The position numbers and the translations under genes are program-made. From the NCBI GenBank assembly GCA_963971535.1, contig OZ020598.1:87316185-87380184 (forward strand): DNA of 64,000 nucleotides. Direction: 5' to 3'. The notes beneath the pieces are model-generated. The model saw only the letters and a list, made by a program, of their open reading frames with translations. It had not been told where the DNA came from and ran no database searches. This document shows positions 34,444 through 46,246 of this stretch, piece after piece. Within the stretch, counting starts at the first letter, position 1, and each line of letters opens with the position of its first letter. This DNA is from Notolepis coatsorum (taxonomy: Eukaryota; Chordata; Actinopteri; Aulopiformes; Paralepididae).

Positions 34444-36366
34444 CGCCCCAGGACCCCAACGTGAGCCATCAATATAATACCTTATTCAGTACTCAATTTC
34501 CAGAGTCATATGTGTTCTTTTAGTTTTTCCACCACGGCCCACCAGACCGCAATATTGGCCTAATTTTTTATAAAATTTTTTACTTAACATGAAAACAAGA
34601 CAACACAATACAATAACCATAATAACAATACACAGAACTTCACAGGGAGATAACAGAACAATAATAATAAAAGAAATAACAATTTATAAAAACAGAGTAC
34701 AACATTTTAATTTAAAGGGGTACTATCTTACAATTGGCCTTTCCCAGTATTCAGTACCGTTTCCCGGCCGTGTGGCTCTATATCAATAAGACTTATGTCT
34801 CTAATTCTCATATTGGCGCACTCTTCCAATTCCCCTCACATCCCTCACCCTCACCAACTGAGTCATCTCAAAACGTGCATATCAGTGATGTCAGAGATTT
34901 CCAGCTGCATAACAATGTGGCAATTGTCACCAGGCCACACAGTGGTTGGAGCCCAGCCTCAAAACGGCTTAAGATCCTGAGGTAGAAAAACGCTGCCCCT
35001 GAGTACCCGACCAGAAATACAAAACAATGAACCTTTTCGAAAAACAAAAACCTACAGGAACCGTGCAAAAGTGCCCAAACAGTGAAGAAATAGCAAAATA
35101 GCAAAATAGCTCCCCCCCAATAAAATCCCCCAGTTAAAGTTAAGAAGGACAAGACAAAAGACAAGACAGACAAGACATTTCCTCCTCCCCCTCCCACGAG
35201 ACCGCCGGACTCCCCCGAACAAGCACCTCAACCCCGCTCAGCCGCACACGGCGGTCCTGACCTTCTCAGCTGTTGCAAACCACAGGTCAATACCGGCCTG
35301 CCCCACCCCAATCACCCGCGCCATGGATATCTCAAGATAAATCACATCCAACAGTGTTAGGGACCAGTTAATCACTGTGAGCTTCTCAGGCTCCTTCCAT
35401 CTCAATGCTATTAGCTTCTTCGCAGCTGTGACGCCCGCTAGGACAACCCTTTTTAGTTGCACGGACGCGGGCAGTGTCGTTATATCGTTCAGGAGTAGCG
35501 TAACAGCTGTGAATGGAATAGTTAAGCCACACAAATCTGAAAGTTTGTCCGTTATTGACCTCCAGAAGCGGGTCACTGGTGGGCAATCCCAATACATATG
35601 CATATAAGTGCCAGCGGCCCTTTGAGAGCACAAAGTGCACCGAGAGTCGGTTACCAGTCCCATAGCAAATAGCTTCCTAGGTGTAAGATAGGTCCTATGA
35701 ATATAATTAAAATTAATTTGCTGGTGATTGGGGTTGCGGGAAGACAATGCCACATTTGCCCAAACATCATCCCAGTCAAACTCGGGGTCCAACTCCGGGA
35801 TATCCACACGCCAGATTGTATCCAATGACAAATTTTTATACGTGGATTGAATTAAGAGCGTATAAAAATCTGAGACAAACCCTCTGGAGGTCGTCCTGTC
35901 CACTATGAGCCTGAGGAAGGGGTGTGGTTGCAAAGCTTGAGCCCACGGCACGCCATGCGCCCTCAGCGCTGACCTTAGTTGAAGGTAAAGAAAGGACTCG
36001 CCGGGAAGATCATAAAATTATCTTAAGTCCTGAAACGCCCGAAGGCCGTTCTTATCATAAATATCCTCCAGAGTATGAACTCCCCTCCTTTGCCATTGAG
36101 GAATACTAACCGGCTTGTGCCCAACAAGTAGTTGCTGATTATTAAAAATTGGAGAGTCCAGGTGCCATGGGCATTTAACCTCACACGACTTCTGTACATT
36201 ACGCCACGTTTGGATCACGTGAGTTATGATCGGTCCATACCTCAGTCGGCATTTCGAAATAGGGACAGTGGAGTACACTACATCCTGCAATCTTAGCGGT
36301 GAAACCGCCGCCGCTTCTAAGGAGCGCCAAGATACAGCCTCTACAGGGTCTATTTGTGGGTCCAGG
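33885..36366 (-). pseudogene. L1-clade LINE, 5'-truncated, C-terminal ORF2 plus 3' UTR
   Basis: A 15-bp target duplication, ATTTGTGGGTCCAGG, flanks the insert (33885-33899 and 36352-36366). Reading minus from about 36350, the frame gives SWRSLEAAAVSPLRLQDVVY, WHLDSPIFNNQQLL, then, beyond a single in-frame TAA at about 36018, the L1 C-terminal zinc-binding segment CTLCSQRAAGTYMHMYWDC (C-x2-C...H-x5-C) and a stop at 35238. The region 33900-35237 is the 3' UTR with C-rich (plus strand) tracts and two A/T-rich end-like blocks (near 33905 and 34560), finishing in T-runs equal to a poly(A) tail on the minus strand. The upstream endonuclease and RT core are missing because of 5' truncation. Confidence 0.82.
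34411..34440. repeat. Poly(C) tract in the L1 3' UTR
   Basis: About 25-30 consecutive C residues (G on the element strand), inside the L1 3' UTR. G-rich tracts are usual in L1 3' UTRs and can form G-quadruplexes. Confidence 0.85.
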
Positions 36367-36904
36367 GTTATAAATAGTTTCTTGTTGTTAGCCGTCATTG
36401 TTGTTCTTGTTTGCACACATAAAAAAAAAATTTTATGACGAAAAGATACAATGAACAATACAATTGCACAACAAAACGGAAGCCGGAGTAGAAAACATTT
36501 CAATTAATGCTCCTGCCTCTCAGCTTCAATTAGTCGTTTCAGAGAGATAGCAGATATGAGAACGAGGCAACACGCGTGTTACTGTACTGACCACAGCGGC
36601 ACGTTGTCTCGTCAAATGGCCACGGCTAATGTGAGATGGCAGTGTGTCGGGGAGCGTTAACTGCTTCCCCTGTTGATGCTCTGTTGCCTGCAGATGGAAA
36701 CAAGTTATGCCATGTTGCTTGGCTGTTTATGTGTGAAATTGTAAAACCGCATGTGTCAAAGAGCGGTAACCACTGTTTTAGATGTGAGGCCCTGATCCCC
36801 AGACCATGCCAACACCATGAGGACAGAGGTTTAACGGCCAAAGTGGATGGGATTTACTCAGAGTAAAAAGATAAAATGGCATAGAACCACTTGTCATGGT
36901 GTTT
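36367..36904. other. Unassigned intergenic stretch
   Basis: No gene or element recognised. Confidence 0.5.
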
Positions 36905-37116
36905 GGTTTATCCAAAGCGCTTTACAATTCTATGCCTCACATTCACCCAGTCACTCACACACTGACCGCAGAGCCAACCCGCTCATCGGGAGCAGTTGGG
37001 GGTTGAGTGTCTTGCTCAAGGACACTTTGACACACTGCCAGGAGGAGTGGGATTTTAACTGGGAACCTTCCAATGACCAGGCGACCGCTCTACCACCTGA
37101 GCCACTGTCGCCCCCC
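36905..37116 (-). mobile_element. tRNA-derived SINE, copy B
   Basis: Reverse orientation of the family at 32075: from 37116, GGGGGGCGACAGTGGCTCAG, A box, damaged B box (GGTTCCCAGTTAAAATCCC), GTGTCAAAGTGTCCTTGAGC, and a tail with AAAGCGCTTTGGATAAACC. The internal (CACTC)n segment and the tail differ from copy A. Confidence 0.82.
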
Positions 37117-37314
37117 AAAAGTAATAAGACGGCCTTTAAAAATAGGAACACGCCAACTTATTGAGAAATTGGAGTCAGACAAGAAGATGGGTACCCTTCT
37201 CATCTCTGTACAGAGAGAGAGACCCGCAGCATGGTAGCTAGTTTACACAATGACTGGGAGTGGATACGGACCATTAGCCTATCCTCAAAAGTAACAAAAT
37301 ACACTTTCCAACAA
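37117..37314. other. Short unassigned spacer
   Basis: Nothing recognised. Confidence 0.4.
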
Positions 37315-38235
<921 letters not shown>

Positions 38236-38240
38236 TACTG

Positions 38241-38463
38241 TGGGTCTCATTCTCCAACGGACTTACAACAAAAAGGGCTTTCTCTTAGGGCCATTTGAGA
38301 CCTTTTCAGGCAAGACATGAATATAGACAATATATTATAATATAATATTAATTATATATGTTTTATTGGGACGGTTGGTGAATCCCAAAATCGGCCCGAA
38401 AAGGTCTCAAATGGCCCTAAGAGAAAGCCCTATTTGTGGTAAGTCCTTGGAGAATGAGACCCA
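38241..38463. mobile_element. MITE with ~65-bp terminal inverted repeats
   Basis: Left arm TGGGTCTCATTCTCCAACGG through TTTCTCTTAGGGCCATTTGA-GACCTTTTC (38241-38306) is complemented by the right arm ending GAATGAGACCCA (to 38463), with a handful of mismatches and one indel. The centre is AT-rich with (TATAAT)n. The total is 223 bp, mostly palindrome. No target duplication was fixed. Confidence 0.82.
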
Positions 38464-39667
38464 GTGTCTTTTACTATTAATATACTACTATCTACTATGT
38501 ACTATCCATATACTATGCTAATATGTCTATACTACTATGCACTCAGAGTGTAGCACTCAAGTTTCTACACTGACGAACAATACCACTTACCCTGGAAAAG
38601 AGTAAGTATTTCTTGGCCAGTCAAGAACAAAAGTGATCACTGCGGTGAGTAGCGTCTCCAGTCAAGCTAGAGGGGAGAGAATGCGTTGAGTAGCTTTGCC
38701 TGCCAACACTGGGAGAGAGAGAGAACTGCGTGGGCGCAAAGGAGGGCTCCAAGAAAGAGAACTGTTGCTCAGCTGATGGAGCACAGAAAGTGCTGTGGAG
38801 TCTAGTGCGCGTGATCATCTAGGCACCCAGTGTTTTTCTGTGATTATTCTTCCACAGCCTGTGGCTGTTTCCCTTCCGACCAGTGACAGCTCTTCAACAC
38901 GGGGGTCTCTGATGGGGGTTGATGTCAAAGGAACGACTACCATTTCTCTAATTGAAAAGTGACTGACATTTTTCTTTTGTACACAGATTTTTAATTATTT
39001 CGTTTATTGGACAATTTACATTCTTGTTGAAATCAAAGCAGAGTTTGATGTGTTTAAAAGTAAAGTGGACAGTTAAAGGGAATGTTGTTCATGTTCGAAT
39101 GGTATATTAGAGACATATCTTTTTTTTTATTAACAAGAGTTTATAGCATTTAATTTGTTGTCAAAAAGGGGCATTCCATTTTCTTTTGTAAGGAATATGT
39201 GTTGGGTAAACGGAAACTTTTCTACTGTTTTACAAAATTATATGGTTATATTATTTTGGTAAAGGAGAATACTGAACAAGGGCTGAACTGAAATAAGGTG
39301 AACGTTTTAGCAATTATTGTTAATACTGGAATTGCTATTGTGAAAAGATGCATTGAGTTTTTTGTATGTTCATTAAATAATTATATTATAATTATATTAA
39401 TTAAAAAAGTGTGTTAGTTGCTGATAATTAGACCTCCACTCTCTGTCCATGGTGGTGAAATATGTAGGATGAAAGGACATTACATGCAAACATTAGGCAT
39501 TGTGAATGTGAGAGAGATGTATATGGATTTATATTGTTGTGAGAGAGATGCATGGCTTTATTTTAATTGTGCTGTACTTTGGCTTTTGCTGAAACAACGC
39601 CACATGGTTTGCACGTCAAAGTACATGAAATATTATGGGCAAAAATCTCCACAATGTGTGTATTTTC
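38464..39667. other. Unassigned intergenic stretch
   Basis: AT-rich in the second half (38930-39420). No gene or element recognised. Confidence 0.5.
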
Positions 39668-39770
39668 TAGGGCTGACCCCTATTAGTCGATTAGTTGACT
39701 AATCGGTCGAAAGGAGCCGTAGTCGACTGCCAACCTCTTAGTCGAAAAAAAGAATTATAATAATTTGTAA
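39668..39770. mobile_element. Left half of a TAGGGCTG-type hAT MITE
   Basis: Starts TAGGGCTGACCCCTATTAGT and contains the CGATTAGTTGACTAATCGG palindrome of a known fish MITE type. It is broken at 39771 by a TTAA-flanked piggyBac copy; the other half was not found. Confidence 0.5.
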
Positions 39771-40577
39771 TTAACTCATTCTGCGCCAATCACGGAGAAA
39801 GTCGGGTTAACTCGCCAACTGTTCAGCGCCAATCACGAGAAAAGTCAGGTTTTAATCGGTATTTCTTTTATTAGCTATATCCATCCATCCAGCCTGATGT
39901 TATCATTGGGAATGGGTCTGAGCTCGCAAAAGATAAGATAAGATATTCCTTTATTGATCCCCTTGGGGAAATTCAGGGATCATAGGAGCATGGGGGAAGG
40001 GGGGGTGGGGGTACAGGTAGTAAAAACAACACAAGCAGTGTAAACAAATAGGTCAATATAATTTACTATCTAACTATAGCTGAAAAATATAGGGCAAATA
40101 CCTCCGCCTACGCCTTCCAGTCGGTATTGCACTCTATTAGAAATGGTGTAGTTTCTTTTCAGGGCCGATCTGAGCCGTGCGGGTGGGGTTTAAATACTCC
40201 GGCAGGTCTAGCCTTTACAACGTTACATCTGCTAGGCTGCCCCCCCCCCCCCCCCTTCATATGCAATGCCGGGCAATATAGGACGGACCTCCACGAGCAG
40301 TATTTGGAATGGCGATCAGATAATTGGATTATTTCTTTTGCATTACATCAGATACCAGGTAAGGACTCTATATAAAATCTTGCGTTGATCTGATATTTCT
40401 TTCTACCGCGATCGTGGCTGTCTGTCTGTGTGTGTGTGGCTGTTTACCATTGAGTGCAGGAGGTGGCGGGCGGAGCCCCACGCTACGAGGGTAATTTCAT
40501 TCCTGCATGAGGAAGGATAATAATGATAATCTAGCATTGATTTCAGGAAGATTCGATAATCAGGCGAAAAATTACAA
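39771..40577. mobile_element. piggyBac-type MITE, right part lost
   Basis: Starts TTAACTCATTCTGCGCCAAT and then follows the copy at 16350-17289 in reverse, including the duplicated sub-terminal AGTCGGGTTAACTCGCC/AGTCAGGTTTTAAT and the family core at 40312-40350 (GCGATCAGATAATTGGATTA). Similarity stops at GGCGAAAAATTACAAC (40577), where the L2 begins. The second TTAA end is missing. Confidence 0.75.
39932..40091 (-). mobile_element. LINE 3'-tail insertion within the piggyBac copy
   Basis: Comparison with 16350-17289 shows 160 bp of extra sequence between CTCGCAAAA and GGGCAAATAC. It begins AGATAAGATAAGATATTCCT followed by TTATTGATCCCCTTGGGGAA, a familiar fish LINE/SINE 3' end with (AAGAT)n tail in reverse orientation. 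Confidence 0.65.
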
Positions 40578-40578
40578 C

Positions 40579-41734
40579 TATAATCAATGTGTATCAATGA
40601 GATTCGAGTATCTTACCTCCCTCACCACCTGCCTTGAGGACATTAGGAGCTGGATGAGCAGAAACTTCCTGAAATTAAATGGCAGCAAAACTGAGGCCCT
40701 GCTCATCGGCTCCAAATCCACCCTCACCAAATCACAAAACACCCCAGTTCCAAACATCACCATCGACGGCTTCCCTGTACCCTTCTCCCCCCAAGTAAGA
40801 AGCCTCTGTGTCACTCTGGACGGTTCCCTCTCCTTTGCACCACACATCAAATACACCACCCGGTCTGCCTTCTTTCACCTCCATAATATCTCCAGACTCC
40901 GCCCATCCCTGTCCCAATCAAATATGGAAACCCTGGTCCACTCATTCGTCACATCCTGGATCGATTATTGCAACACTCTCCTCACCGGCCTTCCCACCAA
41001 ACTCATCAACAGACTCCAAATCATCCAAAACTCTGCTGCCAGGATCATCACCGCACCAACTCATCCGACCACATCACCCCCGTCCTCATTCAACTACACT
41101 GGCTCCCTGTGCACTACCGGATTGACTTCAAAAACCTCTTACTCACCTTCAAAGTCCTCCACAATCTAGCCCCCACCTACATCACTGGCCTCCTCCAGGA
41201 TTACACCCCCTCCCGCACCCTCCGCTCATCCTCTACTAGACTCTTATCCATCCCCAGTTCATGCCTCAGCACCATGGGTGCCCGAGCTTTCAGCTGCTTG
41301 GCTCCCAGACTCTGGAACTCCCTGCCCCCACACATCCGACAGTCAGACTCACTCTCATCATTCAGATCACAATTGAAAACCCATCTGTTCAAACTCGCAT
41401 ATTCACTATAACCTCCGTCACTGCCCAATACCCCCTGCTGTTTGTTTGTCTGTTATTTTAACTTCACAGTTTTTTATACTTCTTGTTGTTTATCTTATTA
41501 TTTTCTTAACCTTGTCTTTTAACTGCCTTGCATACTGGGCATACTCACTACAACTGTACCCTGTGTGCCACTGTTTTATATGTCATACTTATACATTGTT
41601 TGTCTTGTTTTTAACTGCACTGACACTTTTGCCAAGATCATTGTTTTAATCTTGACTGTTTTGTTTTTATGCCCTGTAAGGTGACCTTGGGTGTTTTGAA
41701 AGACGCCTCCAAATAAAATGTAATATTATTATTG
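40579..41734 (+). pseudogene. L2-clade LINE, 5'-truncated, frameshifted
   Basis: Plus-strand frame from about 40600: CLEDIRSWMSRNFLKLN, SKTEALLIGSKS, VRSLCVTLDGSLSF, SWIDYCNTLLTGLP, IQNSAARIIT; then a frame change near 41050 and HWLPVHYRIDFKNLL, LAPRLWNSLPPHIR, KTHLFKLAYSL and a stop at 41411. The 3' end reads GAAAGACGCCTCCAAATAAA and (ATT)n at 41726-41734, the canonical L2 tail. The catalytic domain upstream is truncated. It is a different subfamily from the copy at 26751. Confidence 0.85.
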
Positions 41735-42613
41735 TTTAAATACTTACCTACCGAACTGAAAATGATAAACTGATATAGAGTTTAGTGAAATTATAAACTA
41801 ATATAGAGTTTACTGATCTGCATCTGCAGAAGAAAAGATAACGAGTTAACTCACGAAAAAGGGATACATCTAATGTCCAACCTTAAACCTAGCTTTTAGC
41901 TAATGATAACCTCAGAGACGTCTGAACTGAACCAAATGTGTTGATCCAATCAACCTAGAACTTGATACCGAACTAACCTTCTTGAGAGAAGGAGTTGTTC
42001 TGAACCAAATGTGTTAATCCAATCAACCTATAACTTGATATCGAACTAACCCTCCTGAAAGAAGGAGTGGTTAGAGAAAGAACCTAAAAAGGGATATTTC
42101 ACACTACCTCACGTTACTCATTGTATGTATTGCAATTGTCTAGCTAGCGCTGCTGTTAATAGAATAAATACCGGTCACTGTTATAACCTTGTCTCTGGTC
42201 TACTATTCCTTTTACTGGGTATATCACTCCTCTCCTCATTCGAATCTAGAACTGGTCCGTGGCGAACAGCTGTTACTGTTAGTGACACAAGTGCTACAAA
42301 TGCAGCATGGTTTAACGTTACATTTGGCTGATAAGTCATTGCCCGTGGCCGGGAGGAAAGCACAACTCATTCAGGCCTAATTTAATTTAATTAAATTGTA
42401 ATGTTATTACTGGGGTATCTGTAATTAAAATATCACTTAAATCCACTGAAGCCACTGCTAATGACTCTGAGCAACCCAACGACCCAACAGGAGCACAAGA
42501 GTTTCAACACCGACGTGTTCTGTATGACCCCTAATTAATTATAGTTAATTGTAAAATAGCGACAGCAAACCCTATAAATTACATTTGGAATAGGGATTTC
42601 CGAATGTATGCAG
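41735..42613. other. Unassigned stretch, possibly LTR-like
   Basis: Contains the 73-bp tandem duplication listed separately and, at about 42160-42180, AATAAATACCGGTCACTG followed by CTTGTCTCTGGTC, reminiscent of an LTR polyadenylation region. No flanking LTR partner or coding region is present, so no element is called. Confidence 0.35.
41927..42072. repeat. Two-copy tandem repeat, 73-bp unit
   Basis: CTGAACCAAATGTGTTGATC-type units start at 41927 and 42000 with a few differences, each ending GAGAGAAGGAGT or GAAAGAAGGAGT. The arrangement is like a duplicated enhancer unit, but function is unknown. Confidence 0.8.
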
Positions 42614-42988
42614 CATGGCGTATCTTGTGTTACTAGAAGGCTTGGCACAAGGTGCGCTCCGCAGGGAGCGTGTCTTCAGAGAGAGGGCAGACCTGTTTGC
42701 CGAGAGCAAGGAGTGGCTTATGAGCAGATTTTGATTCCAGAGACAAATCCTCCTAGACCTGTGCCACAACTTCGGACCCGAATTGGAGCACCAAACAAGG
42801 CGTACAAATGCCATCTCCGTTCACGTCCAAGTCGTCTCCACCCTGGGATTCTCGGCCACCGGGACGTTTCAGCGTGAGATTGCAGATCGCTTGGGCATCT
42901 CCCAACCCTCCATGAGTAGGATCATGCCCACAGTGTTGGATGCCATCATTTCCCTAACCCCCGACTACATCAAATTCCAAATTACATC
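42614..42988 (+). pseudogene. PIF/Harbinger transposase (HARBI1-like) N-terminal remnant
   Basis: ATG at 42615 opens MAYLVLLEGLAQGALRRERV to a stop near 42735. The adjacent frame then continues with LLDLCHNFGPELEHQTRRTN, VVSTLGFSATGTFQREIADR and LGISQPSMSRIMPTVLDAII to TPDYIKF. GTFQ-x(3)-AD-x(3)-ISQ-x(2)-SR is the helix-turn-helix region of HARBI1/PIF transposases. A frameshift near 42735 kills it, and the catalytic DDE region is absent because the homology stops at the SINE insertion site. Confidence 0.8.
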
Positions 42989-42989
42989 A

Positions 42990-43499
42990 AATTACATCAA
43001 CATTGGGGCGGCCGGGTAGTGCAGCGGACTAAGCGTCTGCCTACCACCGCAGAGACAGTGGGATCGAATCCAGCTGCCGCGGTACCTCCGGCTTGGTCGG
43101 TCGTCCATACTGACACCATTGGCAGTGTCAGCGGGTGGGAAGCCGGTGGGGTGGGTCCTGGTTGTTGTAAAACAGTGACTCCTACAGGTCGGTCAGGGCG
43201 CCTGCTCAGCGAGGAAGGGATCTGGGTGAGGTAGTGTGATCCTCCCACGCGTTACACTCACCCAATGAGAGTCCTCGCTGTCAGGTGAAAAGAAACGGCT
43301 AGCTGACTCCGCATGTGTCGGAGGAGACATGTGATAGTCTTCAACCCTCCCTAGACCGGCAAGTGGGGGGCAAATGCATGCAACGACCAGGAAGGGAGGG
43401 AAGGGAATTGGCATAACGACAAAAAATTGGGGATGGGAGAAAAAATACAGAAAAAGGGGGAGAAAAAGTAGAAAAAATATATATAATTACATGAACATT
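42990..43499 (+). mobile_element. Long tRNA-headed SINE, copy 2, complete with target duplication
   Basis: Body 43005-43484 (480 bp). The tRNA-like head has a perfect A box TAGTGCAGCGG (43017-43027) and a B box GGATCGAATCC (43061-43071, one mismatch), 33 bases apart as in tRNAs. A long non-tRNA body contains CTCCTACAGGTCGGTCAGGG, CCCAATGAGAGTCCTCGCTG and TTCAACCCTCCCTAGACCGG, then an A-rich tail with GGGGGAGAAAAAGTAG. Flanking AATTACATCAACATT (42990-43004) and AATTACATGAACATT (43485-43499) form a 15-bp target duplication with one mismatch. This is LINE-type retroposition. Length is unusual for a tRNA SINE. Confidence 0.88.
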
Positions 43500-44430
43500 T
43501 TCTGCACTGTATTACATTTCCAAATAAATCTGTTGTCCTGCTGTGTTGGGAAACCGTGGAAACTAGTCCAGGTGGATTTCACACTTGTCACACTTGCTTG
43601 GGCATTATTCCAATTGAAATGAGTGAAATGATTAAATTGATATACACAAGAATCCTAGGTCTGTCTGGGCCTTTGGTGGTCTGGGTCGCCTGGTGGTGTG
43701 GGGCTCCAGGGCGTTTGCCCAGTAGGTGATCCAGGCATGGTGTTTAAAGCGCCCACCATTTAAGTGATCTATAAATGACACACTGAATTGACTGTGTTCA
43801 TCTAAACACAAGCATAATATAAAGTAGTTTACAAACATACTCCAAGGACAAACTACATAACTTACATGACTAATTACATTAGTCATTATTGTAATATATG
43901 TAATTTAGGTTTGTCTTTTATTCATTCAAATGATCAAAACAAAATTAACATACAGTATATTCATAAATAAAGCCAGTACATATATAGATACATACTGTAC
44001 ATACATGGAACACCTTAACCCTCCCCACCTACCGACCACTGACCACACTTTAACATGAATTAATTAATTGGAGATTTTTTGGGAGATTAAAAGACATAGG
44101 CCCTGAAATATGCAAGGAGCAATCTGTCCATGTAAACATTATCCGATGCACATGTTCTCTTCTCTTAGCCGCCAAGCGCTCAGAAGATGCACATTATCAC
44201 ATGTCTCCCCTCTCAGCACAATGTCTCAGCTGGCATGATGAAATAATCCTGGTGGATAATTAAGAGATAAAAGCACAGAGGTGGGAGCTGGTGTTCTCCA
44301 TGGGTCAGTAATTAACTTAGTGACGCCCTGCTACCCTGGGCATGCATTCATTAACATAAACGAGCTGAAAATCAATAGCAGTGCACCAGTTTAACCATGT
44401 ATCCTTGCTGTGTGCAGTGTGGAGGGGCTT
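43500..44430. other. Unassigned intergenic stretch
   Basis: No gene or element recognised. Confidence 0.5.
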
Positions 44431-44495
44431 TATTTATATATGGCTGCTTTTATATATAGCGCTTTTATCCAAAGCGCTTTATGATTTTGTTGTGT
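44431..44495 (-). mobile_element. SINE tail fragment
   Basis: TATATGGCTGCTTTTATATA followed by GCGCTTTTATCCAAAGCGCT matches the reverse of the L2-like 3' tail of the SINEs at 32075 and 36905; no tRNA head is present next to it. Confidence 0.5.
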
Positions 44496-44759
44496 TCTTT
44501 AATGCATGTTGAAGATGTACTTCCCAAGAGTCTCCACTATGGGGTGTAGTTGATACAATGTCCTGTTATGCCTACAGCTGAAGTGTGCAGAAGAAGTGTA
44601 CACGCAGAAGGAGAATAGGACAGAATGTACCCTGCTGTAACCTACCATGCTAACCTGCTTGACTAAAAGGCTAAAAGAGTAATCTGCTTCCTGAGTCTTA
44701 TTACTACACCTCTACCTACATACAAAATACTACGTACTACATAACAAATTTGTTACTCA
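44496..44759. other. Unassigned short stretch
   Basis: Nothing recognised. Confidence 0.4.
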
Positions 44760-44985
44760 CATTTTACCCATTCACTCACACTTTCACTCACACATTCACT
44801 CACACATTCACACACCGACGGCGGAGACAACCATGCAAGGTGCCAACCTGCTCATCGGTAGCAATTAGGGGTTAAGTGTCTTGCTCAAGGACACATCGAC
44901 ATGCTGCACGGGAGGAGCGGGAATTGAACCGGGAACCTCCGGATTACCAGACGACTGCTCTACCTCCCAAGCCACTGTCGCCCCC
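44760..44985 (-). mobile_element. tRNA-derived SINE, copy C
   Basis: Reverse orientation of the family at 32075: from 44985, GGGGGCGACAGTGGCTTGGG, A box, B box GGTTCAATTCCCG, GTGTCCTTGAGCAAGACACT, CTAATTGCTACCGATGAGCA, then a (TGAG)-rich segment. Tail fragment 44431-44495 may be its displaced 3' end. Confidence 0.84.
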
Positions 44986-45047
44986 ATATATAATGATGGT
45001 TGGTCTCCCTACTCACTGTTTAAGATATATTATTCCATTGTACTCAT

Positions 45048-45535
45048 ATGCTATTGCAGCAGCTCATTATATCTTCCTCTTCAATTTTGAGTAGGCCCTC
45101 TGTGAATGTTCAACATGGATATTATGTTGGCACTGTTCTCCGACGTGCATTCATTTCCCTCATGTTGCTCACCTCTGGCAATGTTCACCCAAACCCTGGG
45201 CCTGCTAATGGTGATGCTAGTCCTATTGCTTCTAAAATGACATTCATTGGCAAATCATTGGGATTTGTACACGTCAATATCCGTAGTTTGTTGCCTAAAC
45301 TTGAACTGCTAATCCTGATGTTTTAGCTATCTCTGAATCATGGCTTAAGAAAAGCGTTACTAATCCTGACATCCTAATACTGGGTTACAATGTCTTTTGC
45401 CAGGATCGAGCCACTAAGGGTGGGGGAGTGGCTGTCTTTGCAAAAGAACATTTGCAATGTTCTGTATCTTTGTCTAAAGCCGTCCCGAAACTATTTGAAT
45501 TATTTCGAGTTCAAGTTAGTTTCTGATTCACCAAT
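45048..45535 (+). pseudogene. LINE 5' region: 2A-like motif and start of AP-endonuclease domain
   Basis: The plus-strand frame includes LLTSGNVHPNPGPANGD (NPGP at 45192-45203) and KSLGFVHVNIRSLLPKLELL, the first strand of a LINE apurinic-type endonuclease (N-x-RSL). After a frame change near 45310 it continues NPDVLAISESWLKKSVTNPD, ILGYNVFCQDRATKGGGVAV and AKEHLQCSVSL before decaying at about 45535. The motif order (2A-like, then endonuclease ESWL) is that of CR1/L2/Rex1-related LINE ORF2. Remarkably the 5' end survives and the RT part is lost. Confidence 0.72.
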
Positions 45536-46246
45536 ATATGAAATAGATTATTTGTATGCATTTATTTGTAGATTTTACCATCCATTATTAATTAATGCAT
45601 TGACTAATGGATGAATTAATCCATACATCTATCCATTTTTACTTTTGTCGAGAAGCAAAATGAAGGATTGTGGTGTGAAAGCCTGTGTTGAATACAGTGT
45701 AATTCCTCTTTCAAATGTTCACCAATAACGAGCCTCTTGCAAGTCTCACTTGCCCCGAGTACAAAGAAACGGATGAATGAATAACTCCAAGGCCATTCAA
45801 TTAATGTCCAATTCGGTTCAATAAGAAACAACCTCATTCTTCCACCATGTAATGTGAAAGCATTATGCAGTATTAAGTAATGAGAACAACAGAGGGAGAA
45901 AATATGGAATTCAAACAAGGCTGCGCACCTTACGATAAGTCATGCCTCTGTATATAATGGGAAAAATATATAATGGTTTTTGTGAGGAGGGAAATTGAAG
46001 AGAGGAGGAGTAAGCGCTGTGTGGTAGTTTTTGTGTCGGTGCCTGTCTGCATCCGACAGACTGCAGGACGTGGATTACAGCTGGGAGGCACTCACTCAAC
46101 ATGCAGTCAAATTAGCCCATCGACACGGTCAAACACTGTAGCGAAAGTGGGTGCCTACACCCCGGGTTCGAACCGATATGATACACTCGGAGACAAAGCT
46201 TGATGCATCACACCAGGTGGTCTTTATTCACAGTGCATTGTCTTTC
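45536..46246. other. Unassigned intergenic stretch
   Basis: No gene or clear element. CCCCGGGTTCGAACCGATAT at 46159-46178 resembles a B box, but no A box or tRNA fold was found. Confidence 0.45.

Noticed and set aside
46159..46178. tRNA gene suggested by GGGTTCGAACC
   Set aside because: Only a B-box-like string; no A box or cloverleaf upstream.
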